Assembly: GCA_964019055.1 (NCBI GenBank)
Contig: OZ025210.1
Location: forward strand, 12,660,832 to 12,724,831
Length of the DNA stretch: 64,000 bases
DNA from: Anthopleura xanthogrammica
Lineage: Eukaryota; Cnidaria; Anthozoa; Actiniaria; Actiniidae
Direction of reading: 5' to 3'
How positions within the stretch are numbered: the first letter of the stretch is position 1; each line of letters starts with the position of its first letter. The position numbers and the translations under genes were made by a program. The notes beneath the pieces are model-generated. The model searched no databases, was not told the DNA's origin, and saw only the letters and a list, made by a program, of their open reading frames with translations. Below are positions 25,497 through 38,100 of the stretch, one piece after another.

Positions 25497-25777
25497 TACT
25501 ACTACCAAAACAGGTAGAGTGTGAATTTGACTCGTCGTGCAACACTTGTTTGACTGTACATTTGTGAAGTCTAGTGCACACATTCCTGAGCCCCGAGCGG
25601 CTAATTAGCTTTGAACATGCTATTCAAGTAGAAGTAACGGCCAAATTCCACCATGAACTTCAAAGCTAATTAGCCGCTCGGGGCTCAGGAATATTTGCAC
25701 TAGACTTCACGAATGTACAGTCAAACAAGTGTTACACGACGAGTGAAATTCACACTCTACCTGTTTTGGTAGTACTA
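25497..25777. mobile_element. Large palindrome with arms of about 115 bp
   Basis: Arms run from 'accaaaacaggtagagtgtg' at the left to its complement at the right, and include 'tgagccccgagcggctaatt' and its inverse, around a loop of about 50 bp. Typical of a foldback MITE. Located in the L' intron. Confidence 0.8.
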
Positions 25778-26819
25778 AACAGAAAAATTAATGCAAAAGC
25801 CAATGGAGAAGAATTCGCATTTTTTAACCAAATCTCTGCGGCCGAGCGCTTTGAGCATGCATTCTTCAAAAAATATTGAACCCCTGAAATAAATATTATC
25901 TAAAAAATAAATCACCTGGTTTCTTGTGTCATCCATTTTTTGTATTATGATTTATTTCAAGGTTACAACATTCTCACACACTGCTCCCTCAATGGCACTG
26001 AACAAGGACTAACGTAAGAATTATGTCATAATATTTTTGATTTCCTTTTGCCTATATAGTAGGGGAGTGGGGGTTCTATATAAGGGGGAGGGTAAACTAC
26101 TGTCGTTCTCGCTTAATTTCTTCATAGCAAGTCAAAATGCAAGATTTTCAGGGTTCAATTTGGATATTGAAATCAATGGTTACAAGTAATTTTTTTTATT
26201 ATTGTTATTGCTTCTCAAACTAATGCCAGGGCTTTGCAAACTTTCATTTCCATTGAAGTTTGGAACTGCTAAATAGACTTAAATAACCAACACATTTTCT
26301 AGCCTGACTAAAAACCCAATAAGATAACATTATAAATTTATCTTTTATAAGCATTTTGTATCAAAGTTATCAATCAAAAATATTGTGGACTCAAATATCA
26401 AATTAACTTCGTTACCTAAACATTCAAGGAAAGGTACTTTTTGTAATCTTTGGACATCGTAATTTGGTAGGTTAACTGCTTAGATTAGATAGTTTCAATA
26501 TTAATAACCTTTGACATTGTAAACTCTTACAGCCTTCATGGTGGACCTACCTTTGTCGAAGGTCGTTTTCCAGAAAGTAAAGCCATCAACTTCAACCAAC
26601 TATCCAACTGCTTTGCACGAATTCCTAAAGTTGAACTTCGTGGAAGAAGTTTCACCATTGCAACTTGGGTTCAAGTCGACAGCATTCTTATCAGTAATAA
26701 TATCCATTCCATACTGAATTGCTTTCTCTGACGCCATTTTGATTTCAATCTGGTCTAACTTACTTTGCATAATTGATTGACACCTCTTCAGCAAGGCGTT
26801 CTCATTGTCTGTTTGATAT

Positions 26820-27643
26820 AATTTATTCACCGACGGAAAAACCCGTCGGTAAATTTGGCGCGAGGAAGAGATGAAAAGTCCTCAGTCCCGTCAGCAAAAA
26901 AAAAAAAAGAAAAGAAAAGAAAAAGACAGAAGACTTTTGGAAAGTCTAGCTACCCCCGTGCACTGGTTAAGCTAAAAAATATATATAAACTAAAGGTAGG
27001 GGAAAAAATTAAATTTGGAAATGGTACTACAATTAAAGGAAAATACTAAAATTAAAGTTTTGCATTAATTGTTTTGGTCCATGGTCATTGAATGATGTAT
27101 CTAACAGTGAAATAACATGGATCGAAGATGGAAGCTTAAACTGAACCAAAGAGTTGAAGATTGCTTGATAGACACGTTTCCTATATATGACATAATTCCC
27201 AGAAATCCGAAACAATTTGGCTGATGCTTTATTTCTCAGTTGTTTATCCAACAACACGTGTTACAATGTGAAAACTGATGTGATTCAAAAACATGAAGGT
27301 GCTCTTACTTCGAATATCTTTGAGAGTTAGAGTAATGTATTTTTCCCAAAGTATTATTGCATAGATAACTTCCATCTAATAGTATAATATGCTTGATAGT
27401 TTGTTTCTTACTATGCTCCATAAAAGACAAAATGGGTTCCCTGTGTTTCCTCTGTTGCGTTACCGTTCCTTTGTTTACTAACCTTTTATAGGTCAATCTC
27501 AGCAATGGAATAAAGATACACTTATTTGCATAATTCTTGCTCTGTATCGACATGCTCGTATACTTCGTCGTTTCCTTCCCTCAGATGACACAAACTTCTT
27601 GGTGAGATCCACAATAGGCGGTGCTCTTTACTTGATCTTGAAA
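26820..27643 (+). promoter_or_regulatory. Conserved block upstream of gene B, probable promoter and 5' UTR
   Basis: From about 27010 the sequence is repeated before genes C, D, E and F ('aaatttggaaatggtactac', then 'ttgttttggtccatggtcat') up to the signal-peptide ATG. A 26820-27000 segment starting 'attcaccgacggaaaaaccc' is shared with the region before gene D only. Conservation may reflect recent duplication rather than function. No clear TATA element was assigned. Confidence 0.45.
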
Positions 27644-30600
27644 ATGTTTGTCGTTCAAATCCAAAAGACTGTTGTTTTAAGACTTGGTTTTCTTGGAATA
27701 TTGGTCTCACTTCCTCCCATAGGTAAGTGAAACAACTGCTTCTTCTAAGCATATTATTCAGTTATTATAATATGTAATATTTCTTCCTAGTTTTTCAATT
27801 CATGATAAACTAACGGAGTCAACAACGGAGATGGAAGGACCCCAGAACAAATACTTTTGTTAAAAATGGATGCTAAAGGACTGGCGATAACAGGAGCTGA
27901 TGAACTTGATGATTTTTGAGTTAAGCCATTATCTAGGCCAGTGATTTCAATACATATTCTTTACTGACATTAAGACATATTGTGAGTTCATTGTCATTAG
28001 ACAATTTACCATCAAGAAATTCCTTGAGTTTACTAAAATCAGAAACAGAGTCATTGTTGGTAGGTAAATATTGTTGAGCAACTGTTGCAAAGTAGTCATT
28101 TAGGCATCACAGATTTCAGTAGATCTTGTAATGTTTCTGTCATTTACCTTAAGGTTTGTAGGAGTAATCTTGGATTCTCTTGGGGCCGGTGTATTTAAAT
28201 GTTTCCATAGCTTGGTTGAGTTACCTTTACTAGTTACAAACCCTAGCGTTACTTCTCTAACGTGTATATATATTTTTAAGACAATCCTAATTTCCAGCAA
28301 ACAATCTTAAAAAGGCAGTTGTTATTTGTTTCGTCAAACATATTTTTTCCGGAAAAAAATTCCGAACTCCCGGCAGAATTTGAACCCACGACCTTCGGGT
28401 TTGTAGCCGACGCTCTAGAACTTCTTAAAAATTTAACAAGCAACAAAAAAAACTAATTTTAAACAGGTTATTAGCAAAGCAGCTGGGAACCAGAGCAAAC
28501 TTTCAGTTCTTACCATTTGTAGATATTATTTCAAAATAGAGAACTTTTCTTGGGTGGTTTTATACCGAGCATTCAGTGTAATAGAACAGGTGGGAACGTG
28601 ACGAAAGCTGAAAGAAAGAAAATTCAAGATACCTCCTTCTCTTTTAAAATATGCTACACTGTCCCTGTTATACTTACAAAGGATGTGTTTTTTAATTTAG
28701 AAGCCGCAGTTCGTTTCATTCATCATCCTCCCAGTGTGCTGTACGTACAAACAGGACAAACTGCCAGGTTCGTGTGGGACTACACAGTTGATGATAGGTA
28801 CGGAGATATGGGTCTGAATTCACCAGCATGGGGGTTTTACGATTCTAATAACAGAAGATCAGTTATTTGTAGTGAAGATGGAAGACAGGGATGGAAATGG
28901 GCTATCAGTAACCAGTGTCCTGGCAGGTTATTAAACCCTACTCGAGTCAGTAAAGAGTCCACTGCTACTCTGGTCATCTCTAATGTCACTACTGCTGATA
29001 ATGGTGTATATGGATGTACTATGGTGTTGACAACAGCATCACCTTTAGTTAGTAGAGTACAACTAATTGTCACAGGTAACAATTATTAAGTAATGTAATT
29101 AAAAAAATGACAACGTAACAGTGCTAACCACCATTCCGTCTTCGTATTAGCTAACCTAACAAAGCTGAATTTGATTTACATGACTGTGTATACGTACGTT
29201 TTAAAAACCACAGGGAGCCCTATTCACCCAAATCCACATAGGGGAATTATATAGAAAAACAAAGGCGCGTGCGCGCAAAAAAAAAAGTTCTATTACATTG
29301 TTTACTGATTTTTTTGCTCGTTCGTATTATAGAGGACATTATCTTGACCTGGAATCAAACAGTTAATTAAGCGCGATTTTTTTCCCGATTTTATTTTCAC
29401 CTTTTACTTTTATCTAAATTGGACTCCCTGTGTAAAAACTCTTTTTCTACCAACTAGTTAAATTTTACTATTGCAGTTCCTCCTCAGTTCAATCCACAAC
29501 CACCATCAACAAAGAACATAGCAGAAGGACAGGACTTGAGTGTACTATGTACTGCTGTTGGTCCACCAACACCTAACATCACGTGGGTGCAAATAGAAGG
29601 TCGCGTGACCAAGAGTAGAGGAACAGGGAGTGCTACACTGAGGATACCAAACATTAGAAGAGATCAGAATGGGACGTACGAGTGTCAGGCCAGGAACAAC
29701 CCAAATGAAAGACCAGTCACTGCACAGACTGTGATTGCAGTATACTGTAAGTATAGTATTGCTTTAGCTGCATGCTTTATGATACCAATAATATTTAAAT
29801 TTCCTCGTATTTATTCTCCCGTCAAATTTGAGTTTGAAAACACTAAATTCCTCTGTTGGTTCTTTCTTTCTCTTGCCTTTATTTTTCATTTGTTTTGATA
29901 GCTTAATGTGATTGATCATATCACTAGATTTGTTTACCACAAATTAAGATTTAACTTTACATACTAGCTCGCCTCTGCTTCGCTGATCATGAGAACATTC
30001 ATTAGCATATGTGAACTTGGTAGGTTAAATGTATTTACTGTATAGTAGGTGTTTCTAAAGGTAATACATCAATAATCAAGTTCACTAGACATCTCAATTG
30101 TATTTCCCAGATCCTCCCAACACTACTGTTACTCCTTCAAGTATCACAGTTGTACAAGGTGACGAGATCTCACTCAGCTGTACAGCAGATGGTTATCCAC
30201 CACCATCCATATCATGGACCAAGGCTGATGGTGTCATCAAAGCTGGTCACACAGTAGCTGGGGGAACACTTAGAATACCTGATGCTATCAAAACAGATGC
30301 TGGCAAGTACATATGTACAGCAAAGAACACTTATAACAGCAGGGAACACACTGACAGTGCAACTGCAACTGTGGTAGTCAAATGTAAGTAACCTTGATGA
30401 GTTTTTATATGCCAAAACAGTGCATTGTAATGGAATTGTCATTTTATAGCGATTAAAATTACTCTAAATTATTAAGTAATAAATTCAATATTCTTAATGA
30501 ATGCAACAATTCTTCATCAGACCAGCCATCAATCATGCTTGGAATGTTACAAAATCAGACAATTAACGAGAGCGATTCCCTGAGTATAAAATGTAATGCA

Positions 30601-30945
30601 AATGGTTACCCACCACCAACCATCAAATGGAAGACACCAACAGGATCTGTCCACACTGGGAATGTCTACAACATCCCGTCAGTCAGCAGATCACATGCAG
30701 GGACATACACGTGTACAGCTAGTAACGGGATAGGAAGAGAAGCAATGGCCAGTATACAAGTCACTGTGCAGTGTAAGTGATGAACATTTCGGTTTCTTTC
30801 GAAAATAATCAAAAAATATAGTTCACATAACTGTTTTCCTTAATTAAGCGAAAGCTGGCACCTTAAAATAATCACCGCCACCCGGTTGGCTCAGTTGGTT
30901 GAGCACCGGACTTTCGTGCGGGAGGTCGTGGGTTCAAGCCCCGGC

Positions 30946-30983
<38 letters not shown>

Positions 30984-33900
30984 GGTGCTGCCTTTGTAAT
31001 TACATCTACAAACGGTTAGACCTTCCCGTGGCTCGGATGACCACGTAAAATGGCGGTCCCGTCTCTCCACACTACCTAACCCTGCATTGGAGGGACGTAA
31101 AAGAACCACTGAGGACGTAAAGAAACCCTGGCAGTGACCACCCTCAGTGTCTGGCCTTTACTAATGATTTCTTAATGGGTTGATTGTGGGATGGGTATGG
31201 GAGTTTTAAGGGGTTGGGGATTGGTGCAGTGTACCTCGAAGGGGACCTCGTGTCCTATTGTACAGCACCAGCCTGCGGGCAAATCTCAAAATAAAAAATA
31301 AAAAAATAAAAAAATAAATTGTTGCTTTCGAACTTGTTAGATCCACCTGATATCGACACATCGAAGTCTAATCTCACTTCAAAGTCATGGAAAGGCAACA
31401 GTATTCGTCTCAGATGTTTTGCAACTGGTTTACCAGCACCACAGATATCATGGTACAAACCAGCAAATCAGCAGATAACTACAGGTGTCAACATTGTACC
31501 CGGGGGTAGTGAGGTAACAGTACGGACAACTGCTGACCAAGGGGACTATGGACAGTACAATTGTCGAGCAGCAAACCTCCTGGGAAGTGATGAACATGTC
31601 ATCAATGTCACACAACTGTGTAAGTTTAATGAAAGAAAAAGCATTTGCAACATTGATAAAATGAGTAAAAGCATATGCAACTCGTTTTTCATATTTTACC
31701 TATTCCGACCTTTTACGTTTGATTTCAACAAAACGTTTTTTCTAGCTTCCACAGGTCCTGTTACTATAACGATAACCGAGCTTGAAGCATCTTCCATAAC
31801 TGTGAAATGGACAAAACCTGCTGCTGATGGTGGAAGTCCTGTCACTGGTTACTTACTGGAAGTCAGTACCAAACCACCAGTGATCGCAGTGAATACCCAT
31901 GCTATTATAACAGGACTGAAAGCAAACACACAATACACGGTCAAAGTGTATTCACAGAATGCTGTTGGTTATGGGGAAGTGTCTGCAAAAGTTATCAGAA
32001 CAAAGGAAATAGGTAAACATATCCATAAAGAGAGAAATTTTACAATTACGATATTTTCACTCATTTAAGTTAAGGAAAGGCTTCCTGGAAGCAAACTCTC
32101 TCTTGCGTAAAGTACCTTGTATTGAGTCAAAACATAGCTTAAAAAAAAACTCAGGGGAAACTGGAAAATGAAGGGAAATCAACGAACTACCAGAAAACAT
32201 TACTGTCAGTTATTTTCTTCTGTTGAAATACTTACATTTCAAGAGGAAAGTATCGAAGGAAAAATTGCCAGATGAATTTTTAGAGGAGCCACAAAAGCGT
32301 AAGGTCCCAGTTACCCATCATGCTTTAGACTCAAAATTCGAGCTCGCAATCGTGCAGATTGGCTATTGTATTATATCGTTTCGTATTGGACTCGATTAGA
32401 TTGGATTAGATTTATGTTGTAATTTTAATGATGAGTCAGTGAGTTGTAAAATCGGTGCAATTCTACAACGTTTGGTTCTATCGGCGTCAGTCGATGTCTC
32501 TGAACACAATGTTAAATGTTCTAATGTCAAGGTAAGCCAGCAGTTCCAGCACTTTTGTCAGCTCTCCTCGAAGACAGAGGGTCCAAACACTCCGTTGTTT
32601 TGAGATGGGAAGAACCAGCTGCCAATGGTGGCAACATAACGAGGTATACAATCTACATGAAGGAAATGGCAAGGAAAGCTGAGTGGACAAAACATGACGT
32701 AACGAACCCAAATCAACTTGAGTATAGGATAACAAAGAACATTGTTTATGGTAAAACATACATGTTCATGGTGACTGCATGGAACAAATATGGGGAAAGT
32801 GTGAAGGATGAAGAAGATGCCAAGACTGTAAATACTACAGCAACCAAAGCAACTTCTACAAGTGGTCTGTATGAGGGAATACCAACTCATAACTAAAATT
32901 ATAACTAGTAATATCTATAATATGAATGTTATACATCTTGTATTCTGGTTAGTTTGTCATTGGAGTGCGTGCTTCATTAGAGTACACACAACGCGCGCGC
33001 ACTTTCATTTGCGCAATTCGTGTCCCAAATAACGGTTATTGAAATTTGCATTTTATAAAAAGCTTCCTTGTTGTGCTATGTGCAATCATAAAGCACTATG
33101 TGATTGACAGAATACTCCAAAAGTGTAGACAAGCACAACGCTACGCGTCGTACTTCTCCTAACATTTCTCTCGCGTTCTTCCAATCACTGCGTGATTTGA
33201 ATGCACACACGGCACGCGGATCCGTTTTCTACTTTTTAAAACTCTTTTCTCGTTTCACAATATGCAGATAACTGCATGTAGTTATTTCAAACTGACGTGG
33301 CACTAATAAAAGTACATTTCTTTTTTTAATATTCTTATTATAACAAAATTCTTACAATTCTTTCTTCCCTCCCTCTCTCACACACTCTGTATTTTTCCCT
33401 TTGTCCAAAAAGCGACAAAGAACTGTGCTGAAGAAGGATCAAAGGCGAGTAAGTACAAAAGAAGCACCCATACTTAATACAAACCATAACTGTATCTATT
33501 ACCTAAATTAGACACATAAAGAAAAGCATTTTCTCTTCTTTTACCCATTTGGCTTATAGATGATAACTATATTTTCTTTCTAACAGGTTCTACAGTCCTG
33601 GGAGTCATTATTACCTTCCTTGTTCTCTCTCTTGGTTTTAATGTGCTTCAATTTCTGTATCTCAGGAGAAGACTACGAATGAGCAGTAAGTTACCAGATC
33701 ATAGCCCCTTTTAAAATCCTACTAGGATCGTACTCGGATCGTATGTTTGGTTGAAGACAAATGGAAACCAGGCCTTTGCAAGAGCAGAAATTTTGATGTC
33801 TTGCCTAACAATTTATAATAAATTTCTAATTTTAGGCGGAAAAGAAGTTCAATCTCAAAAGCGGTAAGTTATGGTTTTAGACACAAATAGCAAATTAACG

Positions 33901-34484
33901 TATCATTTTTGTTATTATACTATTATACTAAAAACATATATTGATCATTTTTTCTTTCGGCATATCAAGAAGAATGGCTTCGAAGAAAGATGCTACTGGA
34001 GAAAGCTATGAAGTAAGTGATATTTTTCCCTTCTTACCTTTTTCTTACCCTTTTCTTTATTATTATTAACAACCTTATATTTTCTTCATAATTGCTATAG
34101 TTATTATAGTTATTTTTTTCTATCGTTCAGAACGACTTTGAATTGGAAGACAAAACAACATCAGTACCGAACACATCACCTGCACGACAGGCTGTCCACA
34201 CTGCTCCAGAATATGAAACCATTCAACAGTTAGTTGACAATGCAAATCTCAGGGAAGCCCGCTCGTCTAATGATACCAGTAATTATCAGGGACTCAATCT
34301 GTTGCCAAATACATCTAGTCAAGGGACACAGGGACCAGTATATGAGCCCCTTCGTACAAGATCTGTGGAACCCAGTATGCAGCGTGATGATAATGACCAA
34401 CACCCATATGAACCCCTGAGTAATAGAAACCAAAACACTACCTATCAGTCCCTGCAGGGTAATAGCAAGGAGTCTGCCATATAA
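27644..34484 (+). CDS. Receptor gene B: signal peptide, 5 Ig, 2 FN3, TM, ITAM-spaced tail
   Basis: Exons: 27644-27722, 28701-29075, 29477-29746, 30111-30383, 30521-30772, 31341-31619, 31755-32012, 32532-32861, 33413-33448, 33587-33685, 33836-33863, 33970-34012 and 34131-34484, giving 891 aa in one frame. The signal peptide begins MFVVQIQK. The V-like domain (27-151) has an extra cysteine (VICSED) and a YGC rather than YEC F-strand. FN3 domains lie at about 510-595 and 596-705. The TM core is VLGVIITFLVLSLGFNVL followed by RRRLR. The tail (775-891) has EYETI, NYQGL, VYEPL, PYEPL and TYQSL. The last pair has eight residues between the motifs, as in an ITAM, and SNYQGL fits the ITIM pattern SxYxxL. 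The FN3b donor (A then GTGGTC) is weak, and reading through gives a stop shortly after. The 135-nt Ig5-FN3a intron is open in frame. Confidence 0.88.
28351..28432 (-). mobile_element. tRNA-derived SINE relic in gene B intron 1
   Basis: Read on the minus strand it has 'agagcgtcggctacaaa' followed by 'gtgggttcaaattc', a B-box-like element. The same relic lies at the same place in C, D and E. Confidence 0.5.
30869..31318 (+). mobile_element. tRNA-headed SINE in gene B intron between Ig4 and Ig5
   Basis: The head has an A-box-like 'ggctcagttggttgagc' and a B-box-like 'gggttcaagcc'. A body of about 350 bp follows, ending in 'aaataaaaaaataaaaaaat'. Gene E has the same intron without it ('ggcaccttaaaatttttgct' at 55734), which marks the insertion site after 'ccttaaaat'. 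It is in the same orientation as the gene. Confidence 0.85.
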
Positions 34485-34499
34485 CGATAAACTCGAGAA

Positions 34500-35158
34500 G
34501 GGTCAGTTTACGGGGGAAAATTAAATTTGGAAATGGTACTACAATTAAAGGAAAATACTATAAAAGTAAAGTGTTGCATTAATTGTTTTGGTCCATGGTC
34601 ATTGAATGATGTATCTAACACTGAAATAACATGGATCGAAGATAGAAGCTTAAACTGAACCAAAGAGTTGAAGATTGCTTGATAGACATGTTTCATATAT
34701 ATGACATAATTCCCAGAAATCCGAAACAACTTGGCTGATGCTTTATTTCTCAGTTTATTATCCAACAGCACGTGTTACAATGTGAAAACTGATGTGATTC
34801 AAAAAATTGAAGGTGCTCTTACTTTGAATACCTTTGAGAGTAAGAGTAATGTTTTCCCTACCAAAGTATTATTGCAGAGATAACTTCCATCTAATAGTAC
34901 AATATGCTTGTTAGTTTGTCTCTTACTATGCTCCATAAAAGACAAAATTAGTTCCCTGTGTTTCCTCTGTTGCGTTACAGTTCCTTGGTTTACTAACCTT
35001 TTATAGGTCAATCTCAGCAATGGAATGAAGATACACTTATTTACATAATTCTTGCTCTCTATCGACATGCTCGTATACTTCGTCGTTTCCTTTCCCCAGA
35101 TGACACAAACTACTTGGTGAGATCCACAATAGACAGTGCTCTTTACTTGATCTTGAAA
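34500..35158 (+). promoter_or_regulatory. Short intergenic block between B and C, probable promoter of C
   Basis: Only about 670 bp separate the B stop from the C start codon. 'cagtttacg' of the B 3' side joins directly to the block upstream of the signal-peptide exon. No AATAAA follows the B stop before this block, though an ATTAAA occurs near 34542. The same junction occurs between D and E. Confidence 0.5.
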
Positions 35159-38100
35159 ATGTTTGTCGTTCAAATCCAAAAGGCTGTTGTTTTAAGACTT
35201 GGTGTTCTTGGAATATTGGTCTTACTTCCTCCCATAGGTAAGTGAAACTACTGCTTCTTCTAAGCATATTATTCAGTTATTATAATATGTAATATTTCTT
35301 CCTAGTTTTTCAATTCATGATAAACTAACGGAGTGAACAACGGAGATGGAAGGACCCCAGAACAAATACTTTTGTTAAAAATGGATGCTAAAGGACTGGC
35401 GATAACAGGAGCTGATGAACTTGATGATTTTTGAGTTAAGCCATTATCTAGGCCAGTGATTTCAATACATATTCTTTACTGACAGTATGTCATATTGTGA
35501 GTTCATTGTCATTAGACAATTTACCATCAAGAAATTTCTTGAGTTTACTAAAATCAGAAACAGAGTCATTGTTGGTTGGTAAATATTGTTGAGCAACTGT
35601 TGCAAAGTAGATTCAGTAGATCTTGTAATGTTTCTGTCATTTACCTTAAGGTTTGTAGGAGTAAACTTGGATTCTCTTAGGGCCGGTGTATTCCCGGGGG
35701 GGGGGGGGTACTCCCTATAATTGACTATACGGGGATGCTCCGCTTGAAAGGGGTACTTTTTTCAAGCCGCACGTATAGAAAAGGGGTGGAAATTTGCGAG
35801 TTTTAAATTGGTATAAAAAGGGGTAGATTTTCTTCAAAAGTATATGAAAGGGGTACCTTTTCAGGCAAAAAGGTATAAAAAAGGGGTAACTTTTTTTTGA
35901 AATTTGGTATAGAAAAGGGTAAGGGGTCGAGAGTCCGGGCGGAGCATCCCCGTATGAAACGACCCGAAGTACCCCCCCCCCCCCCTAAAATGTTTCCATA
36001 TCTTGGTTGATTTACCTTTACTAGTTGCAAACCCTAGCGTTACTTCTCTAACGTTTATATATTTTTAAAGACAATCCTGATTTCCAGCAAACAATCTTAA
36101 ACAGGTAATTGATATTTGTTTCGTCGAAAAACATATTTTTTTCGGGAAAAAATTCCGAGCTCCCGGCGTAATTTGTACCCACGACCTTCGTGTTTGTAGC
36201 CGATGCTCTAGAACTTTCTTAAACATTTTAAACAGGTTATTAGCAAAGCGGCTGAGAACCAGTGCAAACTTTAAGTTCTTACCATTTGTAAATATTATTT
36301 CAAAATAGAGAACTTTTCTTGGGTTGTTTTATACCGAGAATTCAGTGTAATACGACAGGTGGGAGCTCGACGAAAGCCGAAAGAAAGAAAATTAAAGACA
36401 CCTCCTTCTCTTTTAAAATGTGGTACACTGTTCCTGTTATACTTACAAAGGACGTATTTTTTAAATTTAGAAGCCGCAGTTCGTTTCACTCATCATCCTC
36501 CCAGTGTGCTGTACGTACAAACAGGACAAACTGCCAGGTTCGTGTGGAACTACACCGTTGATGACAGGAACACAGAGTTTAGTCTCCATTCACCAATATG
36601 GGGGTTTTACGATTCTCAGAATAGAAGATCGATTATTGGTAAAGAACAAGGCCTAAAAGGATGGAAATGGGCTATCGATACAAATACGTGTCCTGGCAGG
36701 TTATTAAACCCTACTGTTCGAGTCAGTAAAGAGTCCACTGCTACTCTGGTCATCTCTAATGTCACCACTGCTGATAATGGTGTATATGAATGTGATCTGG
36801 TGTTATTAGCAGGATCACCTATATTTAGTAAAGTACAACTCATCGTCACAGGTAACAATCATTCAGTAATGTAATTATGAAAATGACAACGTAATTACAT
36901 AAGGTCACGATCCATTGATAACAGTGGTAACCACCATTCCATCTTCGTATTAGCTAACCTAACCAAGCTGAATTTTATTTATATGACTGTGTATACGTCC
37001 GTTTTAAAAACCACAGGGAGCCCAATTTAGATAAAAGTAAAAGGTGAAAATAAAATATACTTTTATATTGACCCAAATCCACACACAGGATACCATAGGG
37101 AAATTATATAGGAAAACAAGGGTGCGCGCGAAAAAAAATGTTCTGGTGCATTTTTTACTGATTTTTTTGCTCGTTCGTATTATAGAGGATATTATCTTGA
37201 CCTCGAATTAAAAAAAATTAAGCGCGATTTTTTTTCCGATTTTATTTTCACCTTTTACTTTTATCTAAATTGGGCTCCCTGTGTAAAAGAAATTTCTACC
37301 AAATAGTTAAATTTTACTATTGCAGTTCCTCCTCAGTTCAATCCACAACCACCATCAACAAAGAACATAGCAGAAGGACAAGAACTGAGTGTACCTTGTA
37401 CTGCTATTGGTACACCAACACCTAACATCACGTGGGTGCAGATAAAAGGTCACGTGACCAAGAGTACAGGAACAGGAAGTGCTACACTGAGGATACCAAA
37501 CATTAGAAGAGATCAGAATGGGACGTATGAGTGTCAGGCCAGGAACAACCCAAATGAGAGACCAGTCACTGCACAGACTGTGGTAGCAGTATATTGTAAG
37601 TAGAGTATTACTTTAGCTGCTTGCTTTATGATACCAATAATATTTAAATTTCCTCGTATTTATTCTCCCGTCAAATTTGAGTTTGAAAACACTAAATTCC
37701 TCTGTTTGTTCTTTCTTTCTCTTGCCTTTATTTTTCACTTGTTTTGATAGCTTAATGGGATTGATCATATCACTAGATTTGTTTACCACAAAGATTTAAC
37801 TTTACATACTAGCTCGCTTGTGCTTGTCTGAGAACATTCATTAGCCAGGGACCGCGGAGCAGGGGGGCTGGGGGCAACTGGCAACTGGCAACTTCCGAGG
37901 GTCTGTATTTGAAATTTTTTCCCGGGGGAGCATGCCCCCAAACCCCCCTAGGTGGTCCAGTCTTTGGTGGTTGTTAGCCCCCCCCCCCCCCCCAATCAAG
38001 ATTACGCTCCGCGGTCCATGTTAGCATATGAGAGCTTGGCAGGTTAAATGTATTTACGGTATAGTAGATGTTTCTAAAGATAATACATAAATAATCAAGT

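Larger units (their letters stand above)
22280..26690 (+). pseudogene. Truncated second copy of gene L (L')
   Basis: Exon-like pieces match gene L at about 22280-22341, 25962-26013 and 26533-26690. The last ends in mid LamG domain, shortly after the ATWVQVDS-like stretch, and the homology then stops. The invariant LamG HW at the start of the domain is HC here (cactgc for cactgg). No Ig, D8C or PAN exon follows. Introns align with gene L apart from element insertions. Its truncated end lies just upstream of the sequence repeated before the receptor genes, so the receptor array appears to have been joined here by rearrangement. Confidence 0.75.

Noticed and set aside
28550..28690. An extra leader exon (GGFIPSIQCNRTGG) before each V exon in B to F
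   Set aside because: It is read through from intron 1. The acceptor directly before AAGCCGCAG and the phase-1 signal-peptide exon give a consistent gene without it, and gene A has no counterpart.
30884..30955. A tRNA gene
   Set aside because: A and B boxes are present, but the sequence continues into a 350-bp body with an A-rich tail and lies at a polymorphic insertion site, so it is a SINE head.
34143..34484. A stand-alone 113-aa gene starting at MEDKTTS (also in C and D)
   Set aside because: The ATG is inside the tail exon, which starts with NDFELEDK after a consensus acceptor. It is the last exon of each receptor gene.
34508..34771. A second recurring minus-strand ORF (about 74-87 aa) in the upstream blocks
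   Set aside because: No domain, no splice context, and the C-terminal part varies by frameshift between copies. Duplicated non-coding sequence explains it.
35037..35267. A conserved 76-aa minus-strand ORF recurring before each of genes B to F
   Set aside because: It is antisense to the signal-peptide exon and 5' UTR. Its recurrence follows from duplication, and the plus strand has ATG, a hydrophobic leader and a GTAAG or GTTAG donor in the correct phase.
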